DNA of 64,000 nt from assembly GCF_003612015.1 (NCBI RefSeq), contig NZ_RARB01000009.1, positions 62,001 to 126,000 of the forward strand. Direction: 5' to 3'. The position numbers and the translations under genes were made by a program. The notes below the pieces were generated by a model. That model was not told the DNA's origin and ran no database searches. It was given only the letters and a program-made list of their open reading frames with translations. The stretch's first letter is position 1. Each line of letters starts with the position of its first letter. The DNA comes from Pantoea piersonii. GTDB taxonomy: Bacteria > Pseudomonadota > Gammaproteobacteria > Enterobacterales > Enterobacteriaceae. This document shows positions 56,322 through 64,000 of this stretch, one piece after another.

Positions 56322-57695
56322 ATGGCACTTTGGGGCGGACGTTTTACCCAGGCAGCAGACCAACGTTTCAAACAGTTCAACGATTCGCTGCGCTTCGACT
56401 ATCGTCTGGCGGAGCAGGATATTGTCGGCTCCATCGCCTGGTCCAAAGCGCTGGTGACGGTCAACGTGCTGAGCGGCGACGAGCAGCAGCAGCTGGAGCA
56501 GGCGCTTAATGCGCTGCTGACCGAGGTGCAGGCGAATCCGGAGCAGATTCTGCAAAGCGACGCCGAAGATATTCACAGCTGGGTTGAAGGCCAGCTGATC
56601 GAAAAAGTCGGCGCGCTGGGCAAAAAGCTCCATACCGGCCGCAGCCGTAACGATCAGGTCGCGACCGATCTGAAACTCTGGTGCAAAGCGCAGGTTGAGG
56701 TGCTGCTGGGCGCCACGCGCGAACTGCAGCAGGCGCTGGTGGCGACCGCCGAAGCGAATCAGGATGCGGTCATGCCGGGCTACACGCATCTGCAGCGCGC
56801 GCAGCCGGTTACCTTCGCGCACTGGTGCCTGGCCTATGTTGAGATGCTGGCGCGTGACGAAAGCCGTCTGCAGGATACCCTGAAGCGCCTCGACGTCAGC
56901 CCGCTCGGCTGCGGCGCGCTGGCGGGCACCGCCTACGAAATCGATCGCGAGCAGCTGGCTGGCTGGCTGGGCTTCGCCTCCGCGACCCGCAACAGTCTGG
57001 ATACCGTTTCCGATCGCGACCATGTGCTGGAGTTGCTGTCTGACGCCTCTATCGGCATGGTGCATCTGTCGCGCTTCGCAGAAGATTTAATTTTCTTCAA
57101 TACCGGCGAGGCGGGCTTCGTGGAGCTGTCTGACAAGGTAACCTCCGGCTCGTCGCTGATGCCGCAGAAGAAAAACCCGGACGCCCTGGAGCTGATCCGC
57201 GGCAAATGCGGCCGCGTGCAGGGCGCGCTGACCGGCATGATGATGACGCTGAAAGGACTGCCGCTCGCCTACAATAAAGATATGCAGGAAGACAAAGAGG
57301 GGCTGTTCGACGCGCTCGATACCTGGCTGGACTGCCTGCATATGTCGGCGCTGGTGCTGGACGGCATTCAGGTGAAACGTCCACGCTGCCAGGAAGCGGC
57401 AGAGCAGGGCTACGCCAACTCGACCGAGCTGGCCGACTATCTGGTGGCCAAGGGCGTGCCCTTCCGTGAAGCGCACCATATCGTGGGCGAAGCGGTAGTC
57501 GAAGCGATCAAACAGGGCGTGGCGCTGGAAGCGCTGTCGCTGGCGCAGCTAAAGCAGTTCAGTGCGACCATTGAAGAGGACGTTTATGCCATTCTGGCGC
57601 TACGCTCTTGTCTGGAAAAACGGAATGCGAAAGGAGGCGTCGCGCCGCAACAGGTCGCGTCCGCCATCGCCGAGGCGAAACAGCGTCTCGCCTGA
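56322..57695 (+). CDS. argH: Argininosuccinate lyase
   Basis: GGAG lies before ATG 56322. The 457-residue protein shows the fumarase/aspartase superfamily signature [12 protein letters not shown] (about 277-288) with the catalytic serine loop, and the family segments [18 protein letters not shown] and [13 protein letters not shown] (catalytic His). It splits argininosuccinate into arginine and fumarate. It is the last gene of argCBGH. Confidence 0.98.
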   Translation: MALWGGRFTQAADQRFKQFNDSLRFDYRLAEQDIVGSIAWSKALVTVNVLSGDEQQQLEQALNALLTEVQANPEQILQSDAEDIHSWVEGQLIEKVGALGKKLHTGRSRNDQVATDLKLWCKAQVEVLLGATRELQQALVATAEANQDAVMPGYTHLQRAQPVTFAHWCLAYVEMLARDESRLQDTLKRLDVSPLGCGALAGTAYEIDREQLAGWLGFASATRNSLDTVSDRDHVLELLSDASIGMVHLSRFAEDLIFFNTGEAGFVELSDKVTSGSSLMPQKKNPDALELIRGKCGRVQGALTGMMMTLKGLPLAYNKDMQEDKEGLFDALDTWLDCLHMSALVLDGIQVKRPRCQEAAEQGYANSTELADYLVAKGVPFREAHHIVGEAVVEAIKQGVALEALSLAQLKQFSATIEEDVYAILALRSCLEKRNAKGGVAPQQVASAIAEAKQRLA

Positions 57696-57703
57696 TCGAC
57701 AGG

Positions 57704-57732
57704 CAAAAAAAAGGCGGGCAACAATTGCCCGC
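57704..57732 (-). terminator. Rho-independent terminator of the peroxiredoxin-glutaredoxin gene
   Basis: GCGGGCAA / TTGCCCGC, an 8-bp stem with a 3-nt loop, is followed on the leftward strand by eight T. It lies 80 nt after that gene's stop and may also help argH transcripts to end. Confidence 0.85.
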
Positions 57733-57813
57733 TAACCTCTAGCTTCGGAATTTCATTTTTTATTTTAGGCACATCATCAGAGGGCCAGCGCTCCGGCTGA
57801 CACTGTGATTCTT

Positions 57814-58548
57814 TTACGCTGACAGCAGGTACTGCTCCAGATCGTCGCTGCCGCCGATATGACGACCGCCGATAAAGACCTGCGGCACCGTGGCGCGGCC
57901 TGAAACGGCGCGCAGGCTGACGGTGGTAGCATCCTGACCCAGCACAATCTCTTCGAACGGCATGTTGTTATCGATCAGCATCTGTTTCGCTTTGGTGCAG
58001 AACGGACAGCCTGGTTTGGTAAAGAGCGAGACGGACTCCTGCACTTTGAATTCTGGCGCCAGATAGCGCAGCAGGGTGTCGGCGTCAGAGACCTCAAAGG
58101 GATCGCCCGGCTTGTTCGGCTCAACGAACATCTTCTCAATTACGCCGTTACGCACCAGCATCGAATAACGCCATGAGCGCGCGCCAAAACCAACGTCTGA
58201 TTTCTCGACCAGCATCTCCATCCCGCGCGTAAACTCGCCGTTGCCGTCCGGAATAAAGGTAATGTTTTCCGCGCGCTGCTCTGCTTTCCATGCGTTCATC
58301 ACAAAGATGTCGTTAACCGACACGCACAGGATGCTGTCAACGCCATGCTGCGCAAATACGCTGTAGAGCTCGTTATAGCGCGGCAAATGACTTGAAGAGC
58401 AGGTGGGCGTAAAGGCGCCCGGCAGCGAAAAAACGATAACCGTCTTGTCTTTGAACAGCTCATCTGTAGTGACGTCTACCCAGCGATCGCCCTGGCGGGT
58501 GTGAAATACGACCTGCGGAACGGCTTTACCTTCCTGAGTTGCAAACAT
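57814..58548 (-). CDS. Peroxiredoxin 5 - glutaredoxin fusion (hybrid peroxidase)
   Basis: The 244-residue protein has an N-terminal Prx5 domain (about 1-160) with the peroxidatic cysteine in [12 protein letters not shown] (Cys50) and a C-terminal glutaredoxin domain (about 170-244) with CPFC at 181-184 and the GSH-binding TVPQVF. It reduces peroxides at the cost of glutathione, as does the PGdx of Haemophilus influenzae, which is also next to oxyR there. GGAG precedes the start. It is divergent from oxyR and probably in its regulon. Confidence 0.95.
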   Translation of the reverse strand: MFATQEGKAVPQVVFHTRQGDRWVDVTTDELFKDKTVIVFSLPGAFTPTCSSSHLPRYNELYSVFAQHGVDSILCVSVNDIFVMNAWKAEQRAENITFIPDGNGEFTRGMEMLVEKSDVGFGARSWRYSMLVRNGVIEKMFVEPNKPGDPFEVSDADTLLRYLAPEFKVQESVSLFTKPGCPFCTKAKQMLIDNNMPFEEIVLGQDATTVSLRAVSGRATVPQVFIGGRHIGGSDDLEQYLLSA

Positions 58549-58607
58549 ATTTTCTCCTTAAGAGCGAATCGCCTGAATTTGCTGCGTGCATTATTCTCAT
58601 CATTGCT

Positions 58608-58650
58608 TGATAGGGCTAATCGTTCATTGCTATCCTATCTATCGCCACGG
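58608..58650. promoter_or_regulatory. Candidate OxyR site between the peroxidase and oxyR
   Basis: GATAGG, GCTAATCG, TGCTATCC and CTATCG elements follow one another with about the 10-bp spacing of the OxyR ATAG-N7-CTAT pattern. The match is partial. The 126-nt gap is the only shared promoter region of the two genes. Confidence 0.45.
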
Positions 58651-58674
58651 GCTATCGTGGTCTGGAGGATAACA

Positions 58675-59592
58675 ATGAACATTCGCGATCTTGAATATCT
58701 GGTTTCGCTTGCTGAGCATCGCCATTTCCGCCGTGCGGCGGACGCATGCCACGTCAGCCAGCCAACGCTGAGCGGACAGATCCGCAAGCTGGAAGATGAG
58801 CTGGGCGTTATGCTGCTGGAGCGAACCAGCCGTAAAGTGTTGTTCACCCAGGCGGGCATGCTGCTGGTCGATCAGGCACGCACCGTGCTGCGGGAAGTTA
58901 AAGTATTAAAAGAGATGGCGAGCCAGCAGGGCGAAGCCATGTCCGGTCCCCTGCATATCGGGCTGATCCCTACCACAGGTCCCTATCTGCTGCCGCAAAT
59001 TATTCCTATGCTGCACCAGACTTTCCCCAAGCTTGAGATGTATCTGCACGAGGCTCAGACGCAGCAGCTGCTGGCGCAGCTCGACAGCGGCAAGCTCGAC
59101 TGCGCGATTCTGGCGCTGGTCAAAGAGAGCGAGGCCTTTATTGAGGTGCCGCTGTTCGACGAGCCGATGAGGCTGGCGGTTTATCAGGATCACCCGTGGC
59201 ACGATCGCGATCGCGTCCCGATGTCCGATCTGGCGGGCGAAAAGCTGCTTATGCTGGAAGATGGCCACTGCCTGCGCGATCAGGCGATGGGCTTTTGCTT
59301 TGAAGCGGGCGCTGACGAGGATACGCATTTCCGCGCCACCAGCCTGGAGACGCTGCGCAATATGGTCGCGGCCGGAAGTGGCATCACGCTGCTGCCCGCG
59401 CTGGCGGTGCCGCAGGAGCGCGTGCGCGACGGCGTATGCTATCTGCCGTGTTATAAGCCTGTGCCGCAGCGCACTATCGCGCTGGTCTATCGTCCCGGTT
59501 CGCCTCTGCGCAGCCGCTATGAGCAACTGGCAGAAGCGATTCGCACGCACATGCAAGGCTATCTCAACACCACGTTAAAACAGGCGGTTTAA
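58675..59592 (+). CDS. oxyR: Hydrogen peroxide sensor OxyR
   Basis: ATG 58675 follows GGAGG and gives the 305-residue family length; open frame upstream is promoter DNA. The LysR-type HTH ([20 protein letters not shown], about 14-33) is followed by the regulatory domain with redox cysteines Cys199 and Cys208 (LEDGHCL ... GFCFEAG), which form a disulfide on oxidation. It activates peroxide defence genes. The last 18 bp overlap the 3' end of sthA. Confidence 0.97.
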   Translation: MNIRDLEYLVSLAEHRHFRRAADACHVSQPTLSGQIRKLEDELGVMLLERTSRKVLFTQAGMLLVDQARTVLREVKVLKEMASQQGEAMSGPLHIGLIPTTGPYLLPQIIPMLHQTFPKLEMYLHEAQTQQLLAQLDSGKLDCAILALVKESEAFIEVPLFDEPMRLAVYQDHPWHDRDRVPMSDLAGEKLLMLEDGHCLRDQAMGFCFEAGADEDTHFRATSLETLRNMVAAGSGITLLPALAVPQERVRDGVCYLPCYKPVPQRTIALVYRPGSPLRSRYEQLAEAIRTHMQGYLNTTLKQAV

Positions 59593-60975
59593 GCCGTTCA
59601 ACGCGGCCACGCGATAGGCTTCGGCCATGGTGGGGTAGTTAAAGGTGGTATTTACGAAGTACTCAATCGTATTGCCGCCGTTTTTCTGCTCCATAATCGC
59701 CTGTCCGATGTGAATGATTTCGGCCGCGCGCTCGCCAAAGCAGTGAATGCCCAGGATCTCTTTGGTTTCGCGGTGGAACAGAATTTTCAGGCTGCCCACG
59801 TTCATGCCGACAATCTGCGCGCGCGCCAGATGCTTAAACTGCGCGCGGCCCACTTCATAAGGCACTTTCATCGCCGTCAGCTGCTGCTCGGTTTTGCCCA
59901 CGGAGCTGATTTCCGGAATGGTATAGATACCGGTCGGGATATCTTCCACCAGGTGCGCGCTGGCTTCGCCTTTGATAATCGCCTGTGCGGCGATGCGGCC
60001 CTGATCGTAGGCGGCTGACGCCAGGCTCGGGTAGCCGATCACGTCGCCCACCGCATAGATATGCGGCTGCGCAGTCTGATACATGCTGTTTACCTTTAGC
60101 AGGCCGCGTCCGTCCGCCTCCAGCCCGACATTCTCCAGCGCCAGCGAATCGGTGTTGCCGGTACGGCCGTTAGCGTAGAGCAGGCAGTCAGCTTTCACTT
60201 TTTTGCCTGACTTCAGGTGCATAATAACGCCGTCGTCAACGCCTTCGATTTTCTCAAACTCTTCGTTATGGCGGATCACGACGCCGCTGTTCCAGAAGTG
60301 GTAAGAGAGCGAATCTGACATCTCCTGATCGAGAAACGCCAGCAAACGGTCGCGGGTGTTGATGAGATCGACCTTGACGTTCAGCCCGCGGAAAATCGAT
60401 GCATATTCACAGCCGATCACACCCGCGCCGTAGATAATGACGTGGCCCGGTTCGTGATGCAGATTAAGGATAGAGTCGGAGTCGTAAATGCGCGGGTGGG
60501 TAAAATCGACATCTGCCGGATGATAAGGACGGGAGCCGCAGGCAATAACGAATTTCTCCGCCGTCAGGCGCTCGCGCGTGCCGTCATAGTGCTCGACTTC
60601 AATTGTATTGGCATCGATAAAGTGGGCGTTGCCCTGAAAGAGTTCGCAGCGATTGCGCTCGTAAAAGCCCTGACGCATCGCGGTCTGCTGGCTGATGACG
60701 TTTTCCGTATGGTTAAGGATATCAGCGAACGAGGAGCGCAGCAGTCGGGTGTGATCGCTGTAGAGCGGGTTTTGGTTGAATTCGATAATGCGGCTGACTG
60801 CATGGCGAAGCGCTTTGGAGGGAATGGTGCCCCAGTGGGTACAACCGCCGCCGATGTTATGGTAGCGTTCGATCACTGCAATGCGCGCTCCCTGCTTCAC
60901 CAGGCCCATGGCTGCACCTTCACCTCCAGGACCGGAGCCAATCACGATGGCATCGTAATCGTAAGACTTTTGCAT
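59575..60975 (-). CDS. sthA: Soluble pyridine nucleotide transhydrogenase
   Basis: The 466-residue flavoprotein has the FAD-binding [12 protein letters not shown] (about 13-24), the disulfide-reductase-like region [17 protein letters not shown] (which lacks the second redox cysteine, as in SthA), and the NAD-binding [16 protein letters not shown] near 181-196. It moves hydride between NADPH and NAD, mainly to dispose of excess NADPH. It is convergent with oxyR and overlaps it by 18 bp. Confidence 0.97.
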   Translation of the reverse strand: MQKSYDYDAIVIGSGPGGEGAAMGLVKQGARIAVIERYHNIGGGCTHWGTIPSKALRHAVSRIIEFNQNPLYSDHTRLLRSSFADILNHTENVISQQTAMRQGFYERNRCELFQGNAHFIDANTIEVEHYDGTRERLTAEKFVIACGSRPYHPADVDFTHPRIYDSDSILNLHHEPGHVIIYGAGVIGCEYASIFRGLNVKVDLINTRDRLLAFLDQEMSDSLSYHFWNSGVVIRHNEEFEKIEGVDDGVIMHLKSGKKVKADCLLYANGRTGNTDSLALENVGLEADGRGLLKVNSMYQTAQPHIYAVGDVIGYPSLASAAYDQGRIAAQAIIKGEASAHLVEDIPTGIYTIPEISSVGKTEQQLTAMKVPYEVGRAQFKHLARAQIVGMNVGSLKILFHRETKEILGIHCFGERAAEIIHIGQAIMEQKNGGNTIEYFVNTTFNYPTMAEAYRVAALNGLNRLF

Positions 60976-61166
60976 ACCAGTACGTCCTATTTTCTATACA
61001 TTTTTACAACGAGATTCTAACATCTCGCCGCGCACTTCTGAATTCTAACAGCGAAATTCCCCTCCGTTTGACAAAGAGTGAGGTTAACAGGCGGTCACAA
61101 ACTTTGCCCTTATGTACGCTGAAATTTTGTTATAGTGCCTCTTCAACTCGTCACAAGGCAGAGAGA

Positions 61167-61811
61167 ATGGGCGTCAGAGCGCAACAAAAAGAACGTACAA
61201 GACGTACGCTGATCGAAGCGGCATTTAGCCAGCTTAGCGCCGAACGCAGTTTTGCCAGTTTAAGTTTGCGTGAGGTTGCCAGGGAGGCCGGTATCGCGCC
61301 CACCTCTTTTTATCGTCATTTTAAGGATGTCGATGAGCTTGGTTTGACGATGGTCGATGAGAGCGGTTTGATGCTGCGCCAGCTGATGCGTCAGGCGCGT
61401 CAGCGTATTGCTAAAGGCGGCAGCATAATTAAAACCTCGGTCTCCACCTTTATGGAGTTTATCGGCAACAATCCCAACGCGTTTCGGCTGCTGCTGCGCG
61501 AGCGTTCCGGCACTTCCGCCGCGTTTCGTGCCGCCGTCGCGCGTGAAATTCAGCATTTTATCGCCGAACTGGCGGACTACCTTGAGGTGGAAAACCGCAT
61601 GCCGCGCAGCTTTACCGAGGCGCAGGCGGAAGCGATGGTAACTATTGTCTTTAGCGCAGGCGCGGAAGCGCTGGATGTCGATATCGAACAGCGACGCAAG
61701 CTGGAAGATCGCCTGGTGCTGCAGCTGCGCATGATCGCTAAGGGCGCTTATTACTGGTATCGCCGTGAGCAGGAGCGGCTGGCGGTTACCCTGGAAAAAA
61801 CCGAAGAGTAA
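61167..61811 (+). CDS. fabR: Fatty acid synthesis repressor FabR
   Basis: ATG 61167 gives [20 protein letters not shown], a 214-residue TetR-family protein as in E. coli; the frame is open 33 codons further upstream without family support. The HTH is [25 protein letters not shown] (about 35-59). FabR represses fabA and fabB according to the ratio of unsaturated to saturated acyl-ACP. It is divergent from sthA and 16 nt ahead of yijD. Confidence 0.96.
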   Translation: MGVRAQQKERTRRTLIEAAFSQLSAERSFASLSLREVAREAGIAPTSFYRHFKDVDELGLTMVDESGLMLRQLMRQARQRIAKGGSIIKTSVSTFMEFIGNNPNAFRLLLRERSGTSAAFRAAVAREIQHFIAELADYLEVENRMPRSFTEAQAEAMVTIVFSAGAEALDVDIEQRRKLEDRLVLQLRMIAKGAYYWYRREQERLAVTLEKTEE

Positions 61812-61827
61812 ACGATAAGGATAAGCC

Positions 61828-62184
61828 ATGACACAACCGACCTCCCGCGATAAAGGCACCCTGCTGCTGGCTTTTATTACCGGCTTAGCGATTAACGGCT
61901 CATTTTCCGTGCTGTTTAGCGCCTTTGTTCCTTTTTCTATCTTTCCGATTATCGCGTTAGGCCTTGCGGTCTGGAGCCTGCACCAGCGTTATCTGAACCG
62001 CAATATGCCGGACGGCATGCCGGGTCTGGCAGCGGCGTTTTTCCTGCTGGGCATTCTGGTGTATAGCGCGCTGGTGCGCGCCGAGTATCCGGATATCGGC
62101 TCTAACTTTATTCCGACGCTGCTGATGGTGGCGCTGGTGTTCTGGATCGGCGTTAAGATGAAGCGTCGTAAGAACAACGACTGA
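61828..62184 (+). CDS. yijD: Inner-membrane protein YijD
   Basis: The 118-residue protein has four hydrophobic segments (about 11-30, 30-48, 66-84, 95-112) and a basic C-terminus (KMKRRKNND). Size, position after fabR and the [25 protein letters not shown] region agree with E. coli YijD (DUF1422). Function is not known. It is cotranscribed with fabR. Confidence 0.94.
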   Translation: MTQPTSRDKGTLLLAFITGLAINGSFSVLFSAFVPFSIFPIIALGLAVWSLHQRYLNRNMPDGMPGLAAAFFLLGILVYSALVRAEYPDIGSNFIPTLLMVALVFWIGVKMKRRKNND

Positions 62185-62189
62185 CAGAC

Positions 62190-62219
62190 AAACGGGAACC
62201 TGAGGTTCCCGTTTTATTT
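62190..62219. terminator. Terminator of fabR-yijD
   Basis: AAACGGGAACC / GGTTCCCGTTT, 11 bp with a 3-nt loop, is followed by TATTT on the plus strand. It lies six bases after yijD and may also serve trmA on the other strand, though the repeat at 62220 lies between. Confidence 0.88.
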
Positions 62220-62292
62220 GGTGGTCGATCGCGCCAGCGCCATGCGTTTTTGTCGCTGGCGCGGGCCGCTTTGCTCTTCCGCCCGCACCACC
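62220..62292. repeat. Palindromic element, copy B of a REP-like family
   Basis: GCGCCAGCG / CGCTGGCGC (62231-62239 and 62254-62262) forms the inner stem. GGTGGT and ACCACC (62220-62225 and 62287-62292) bound the element. The segment 62260-62279 is 19/20 identical to 17959-17978 in copy A, and CCTGCGT follows both. Confidence 0.6.
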
Positions 62293-62319
62293 TGCGTTTT
62301 GCGTGAGTCTGCGCGTACT

Positions 62320-63429
62320 TTACTTATCGTTTTTACGCGTCAGCCACACGCCGCACTCCATATGGTGCGTATAGGGGAACTGATCGAACAGCGCCAGACG
62401 GGATACCTCATGCGTCTGCGCCAGCGTTTGCAGGTTGTCGCACAGCGTCTCGGGATTGCAAGAGATATAAAGGATACGCGGATAGGCCTGCACCATCTTC
62501 ACCGTCTCCTCATCCAGACCGCTGCGCGGCGGATCGACAAAGATGGTTTCGCATTCATAGCTCTTCAGGTCGATGCCCTGTAAGCGATTAAAGCTGCGTA
62601 CGCCGTTCATCGCCTGGGTAAACTCTTCCGCCGCCATGCGGATAATCTGCACGTTATCGATCTGGTTGGCTTCGATATTAAACTGCGCCGCCGCGACCGA
62701 AGGCTTGGCGATCTCCGTCGCCAGCACGCGGCGGAAATTGCGCGCCAGCGCCAGCGAAAAGTTGCCGTTGCCGCAGTAGAGCTCCAGCAAATCGCCGCGC
62801 GATCCCTGGGTCACGTCCAGCGCCCACTCCAGCATCTGAATATTCATCGCCGCATTGGGCTGCGTGAAGCTGTTCTCTACCTGTCGGTAGATCATTTCGC
62901 GGCCCGCCACCGGCAACCGCTCGTCGATAAAATCGCGGTCGAGACAAATTTTGGTTTTCGTGGCGCGGCCGATCAGCTGCACCGCATAGCCCTGCGCGCG
63001 CAGCGCGTCGCGCAGGGCGCTCGCCGCCTCAATCCAGTCCGCTTCCAGCTTACGGTGGTAAAGCAGCGAGATAACAATCTCATTGCTCATCGTCGAGAGA
63101 TAGTCGATCTGAAACAGCTTGTGGCGCAATACGCGGTTATCGCGGATCGCCGCGATCATTTCCGGCATCAGCGCGTTAATCAGTTCGCTGGCGGCGGGAA
63201 AACGATCGACGCGAATACGCTGCCGCGTCGCCTGATCGAAGATGATGTGATAAATATCGTCGCCATCGTGCCAGAGGCGAAACTCCGCGCGCATCCGGTA
63301 GTGGCTGACCGGCGAGCGAAACACCTCCACTTCAGGCGCGGCGAACGGCGTCATCATCGTCTGTAAACGGCTGACTTTCTCGGCCAGTTGCGCGTCGTAC
63401 TGTTCGGTCGGGAGATGTTCGGGTGTCAT
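62320..63429 (-). CDS. trmA: tRNA (uracil-5-)-methyltransferase
   Basis: The 369-residue protein is TrmA: the SAM-binding [19 protein letters not shown] (about 213-231), [14 protein letters not shown] (about 298-311) and [12 protein letters not shown] near 324 with the catalytic cysteine are all present. It methylates U54 of tRNA to ribothymidine, and E. coli TrmA also acts on tmRNA. The N-terminus [19 protein letters not shown] fits the family. It is divergent from btuB. Confidence 0.97.
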   Translation of the reverse strand: MTPEHLPTEQYDAQLAEKVSRLQTMMTPFAAPEVEVFRSPVSHYRMRAEFRLWHDGDDIYHIIFDQATRQRIRVDRFPAASELINALMPEMIAAIRDNRVLRHKLFQIDYLSTMSNEIVISLLYHRKLEADWIEAASALRDALRAQGYAVQLIGRATKTKICLDRDFIDERLPVAGREMIYRQVENSFTQPNAAMNIQMLEWALDVTQGSRGDLLELYCGNGNFSLALARNFRRVLATEIAKPSVAAAQFNIEANQIDNVQIIRMAAEEFTQAMNGVRSFNRLQGIDLKSYECETIFVDPPRSGLDEETVKMVQAYPRILYISCNPETLCDNLQTLAQTHEVSRLALFDQFPYTHHMECGVWLTRKNDK

Positions 63430-63552
63430 GAGCGATCCTGGTTAATAGCAAACTTGCCGGGCGATTGTAGGCATTCACCTGGCGTTGTCCAGTCCTGCGC
63501 GCACCAGGAGGATGGAAGTCTGGACTTCCATTAAGACTCCTGTAGACTGCGT

Positions 63553-63706
63553 GCGCCGGCCTCAGCCTGAGTTAATAGGGAATCCAGTGCGAATCTGGAG
63601 CTGACGCGCAGCGGTAAGGAATGTCGTGGCGATCGCCTTGCAGACACTGTCCAGCTGGATGGGAAGTCTTCGCCATTTATGGTTCCCAGCCCGAAGACCT
63701 GCCGGT
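63553..63706 (+). ncRNA. Cobalamin riboswitch of btuB
   Basis: The leader has the conserved blocks of the class I cobalamin aptamer in order. TTAATAGGGAATCCAGTGCG and AATCTGGAGCTGACGC lie in the first third, GCAGCGGTAAGG follows, then GGATGGGAAGTC, and the B12 box AGCCCGAAGACCTGCC is at 63688-63703. GCCGG ends at 63555 and 63701 close the P1 helix. It should repress btuB when adenosylcobalamin is plentiful. No credible protein gene lies on either strand here. Confidence 0.95.
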
Positions 63707-63757
63707 GTGACGTCGCAACTCGTACGGTCATCGCGTGCTATCGATCGTATGCCTGCG

Positions 63758-63782
63758 GCATCCTGCTTCGTCTTTTGGATGC
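63758..63782 (+). promoter_or_regulatory. btuB expression-platform hairpin
   Basis: GCATCC / GGATGC arms enclose 13 nt and end 8 nt before the btuB start codon, where the ribosome must bind. E. coli has a like hairpin, which blocks translation when the aptamer holds its ligand. Confidence 0.75.
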
Positions 63783-63790
63783 TCATAAAA

Positions 63791-64000
63791 ATGAAAAAAC
63801 ATTCCGCTTCGCTGTTCGCGTTTAGCGCAACGGCGCTTGCTCTCTGGGCGCAACCTGGTTTCGCTCAGAATGATGATGATACGCAAGTTGTCACCGCTAA
63901 CCGTTTCGCCCAGCCGGTATCCTCGGTGCTGGCACCAGCGACAGTAGTCACGCGCGCTGAGATTGACCGCTGGCAGGCGAAAAGCCTGACCGATGTGATG
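63791..64000 (+). CDS. btuB: Vitamin B12 outer-membrane receptor BtuB, partial
   Basis: Seventy codons are present before the window ends. MKKHSASLFAFSATALALWAQPGFA is a signal peptide with cleavage near residue 25. DTQVVTANRF follows and contains the TonB box (DTxVVTANRF in E. coli), then VLAPATVVTRAEIDRWQ, the start of the plug domain. BtuB imports cobalamin with energy from TonB. The riboswitch leader confirms the name. Confidence 0.97.
   Translation, partial: MKKHSASLFAFSATALALWAQPGFAQNDDDTQVVTANRFAQPVSSVLAPATVVTRAEIDRWQAKSLTDVM

Noticed and set aside
57814..58548. Sequencing fusion of two separate genes (peroxiredoxin and glutaredoxin)
   Set aside because: A single clean frame with a natural linker and a known fused family next to oxyR in Haemophilus make a true fusion far more likely.
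63531..63786. Two minus-strand open frames of 66 and 74 codons before btuB
   Set aside because: They lie opposite the cobalamin riboswitch, which explains the conservation of this stretch.
1..64000. Mobile elements, prophage, CRISPR, tRNA or rRNA genes
   Set aside because: I looked for transposase or integrase proteins, terminal repeats, regular spacer arrays and T-arm-like TTCRANYC stretches with clover-leaf context and saw none I could support.

Overview
The window reads as a chromosome segment of an enterobacterium of the Erwiniaceae type (Pantoea / Mixta / Erwinia). It is GC-rich and densely coding. Most proteins can be recognised as close relatives of E. coli proteins, and long runs keep E. 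coli gene order (ghrB, yiaD, tag, yhjY; xylFGHR / xylAB; wecH, glyQS, yibF; yibL, mtlRDA; ppc, argECBH, oxyR, sthA, fabR, yijD, trmA, btuB). These blocks are joined in an order unlike E. coli, with accessory genes between them. I see no rRNA, tRNA, CRISPR array, insertion sequence or prophage. Assignments rest on reading the translations and on remembered family features; no database search was run.

Left edge (1-4.5 kb): the least familiar part. A partial ATP-grasp ligase and a PP-loop ATP pyrophosphatase form a leftward operon that runs off the window, divergent from a MocR-type GntR/aminotransferase regulator. It looks like the edge of a small-molecule biosynthetic locus. Then come avtA and a leftward 2-ketogluconate operon (kguE, kguK, kguT, ghrB) with a perfect palindromic operator and a PtxS-like LacI repressor, plus a second orphan LacI protein (4.5-12.1 kb).

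12-20 kb: yiaD, tag, yhjY, an unknown membrane protein, the primosomal pair dnaTC, a ROK regulator and malate:quinone oxidoreductase. 20-30.7 kb: the complete xylose system (xylFGH transporter and xylR leftward, xylAB rightward, with conserved CRP/XylR control DNA), a cysteine hydrolase with its DJ-1/AraC regulator, and wecH. 30.8-34.5 kb: glyQS and yibF.

34.5-42.3 kb: formate dehydrogenase-O (fdoGHI, fdhE, fdhD) and sodA. The catalytic residue of FdoG is cysteine, not selenocysteine, and selAB are missing from their E. coli position beside yibF. 42.4-48.8 kb: a VirK/YbjX protein, yibL, the mannitol operon mtlADR with an array of CRP sites, and yiaF.

48.9-64 kb: ppc; a divergent arginine locus argE / argCBGH with ARG boxes and with argG inside the operon; a peroxiredoxin-glutaredoxin fusion divergent from oxyR; sthA; fabR-yijD; trmA; and a cobalamin riboswitch leading into btuB, which is cut by the window end. 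Several intergenic regions carry strong GC-rich palindromes, and two of them share a 20-nt motif that suggests a REP-like repeat family.
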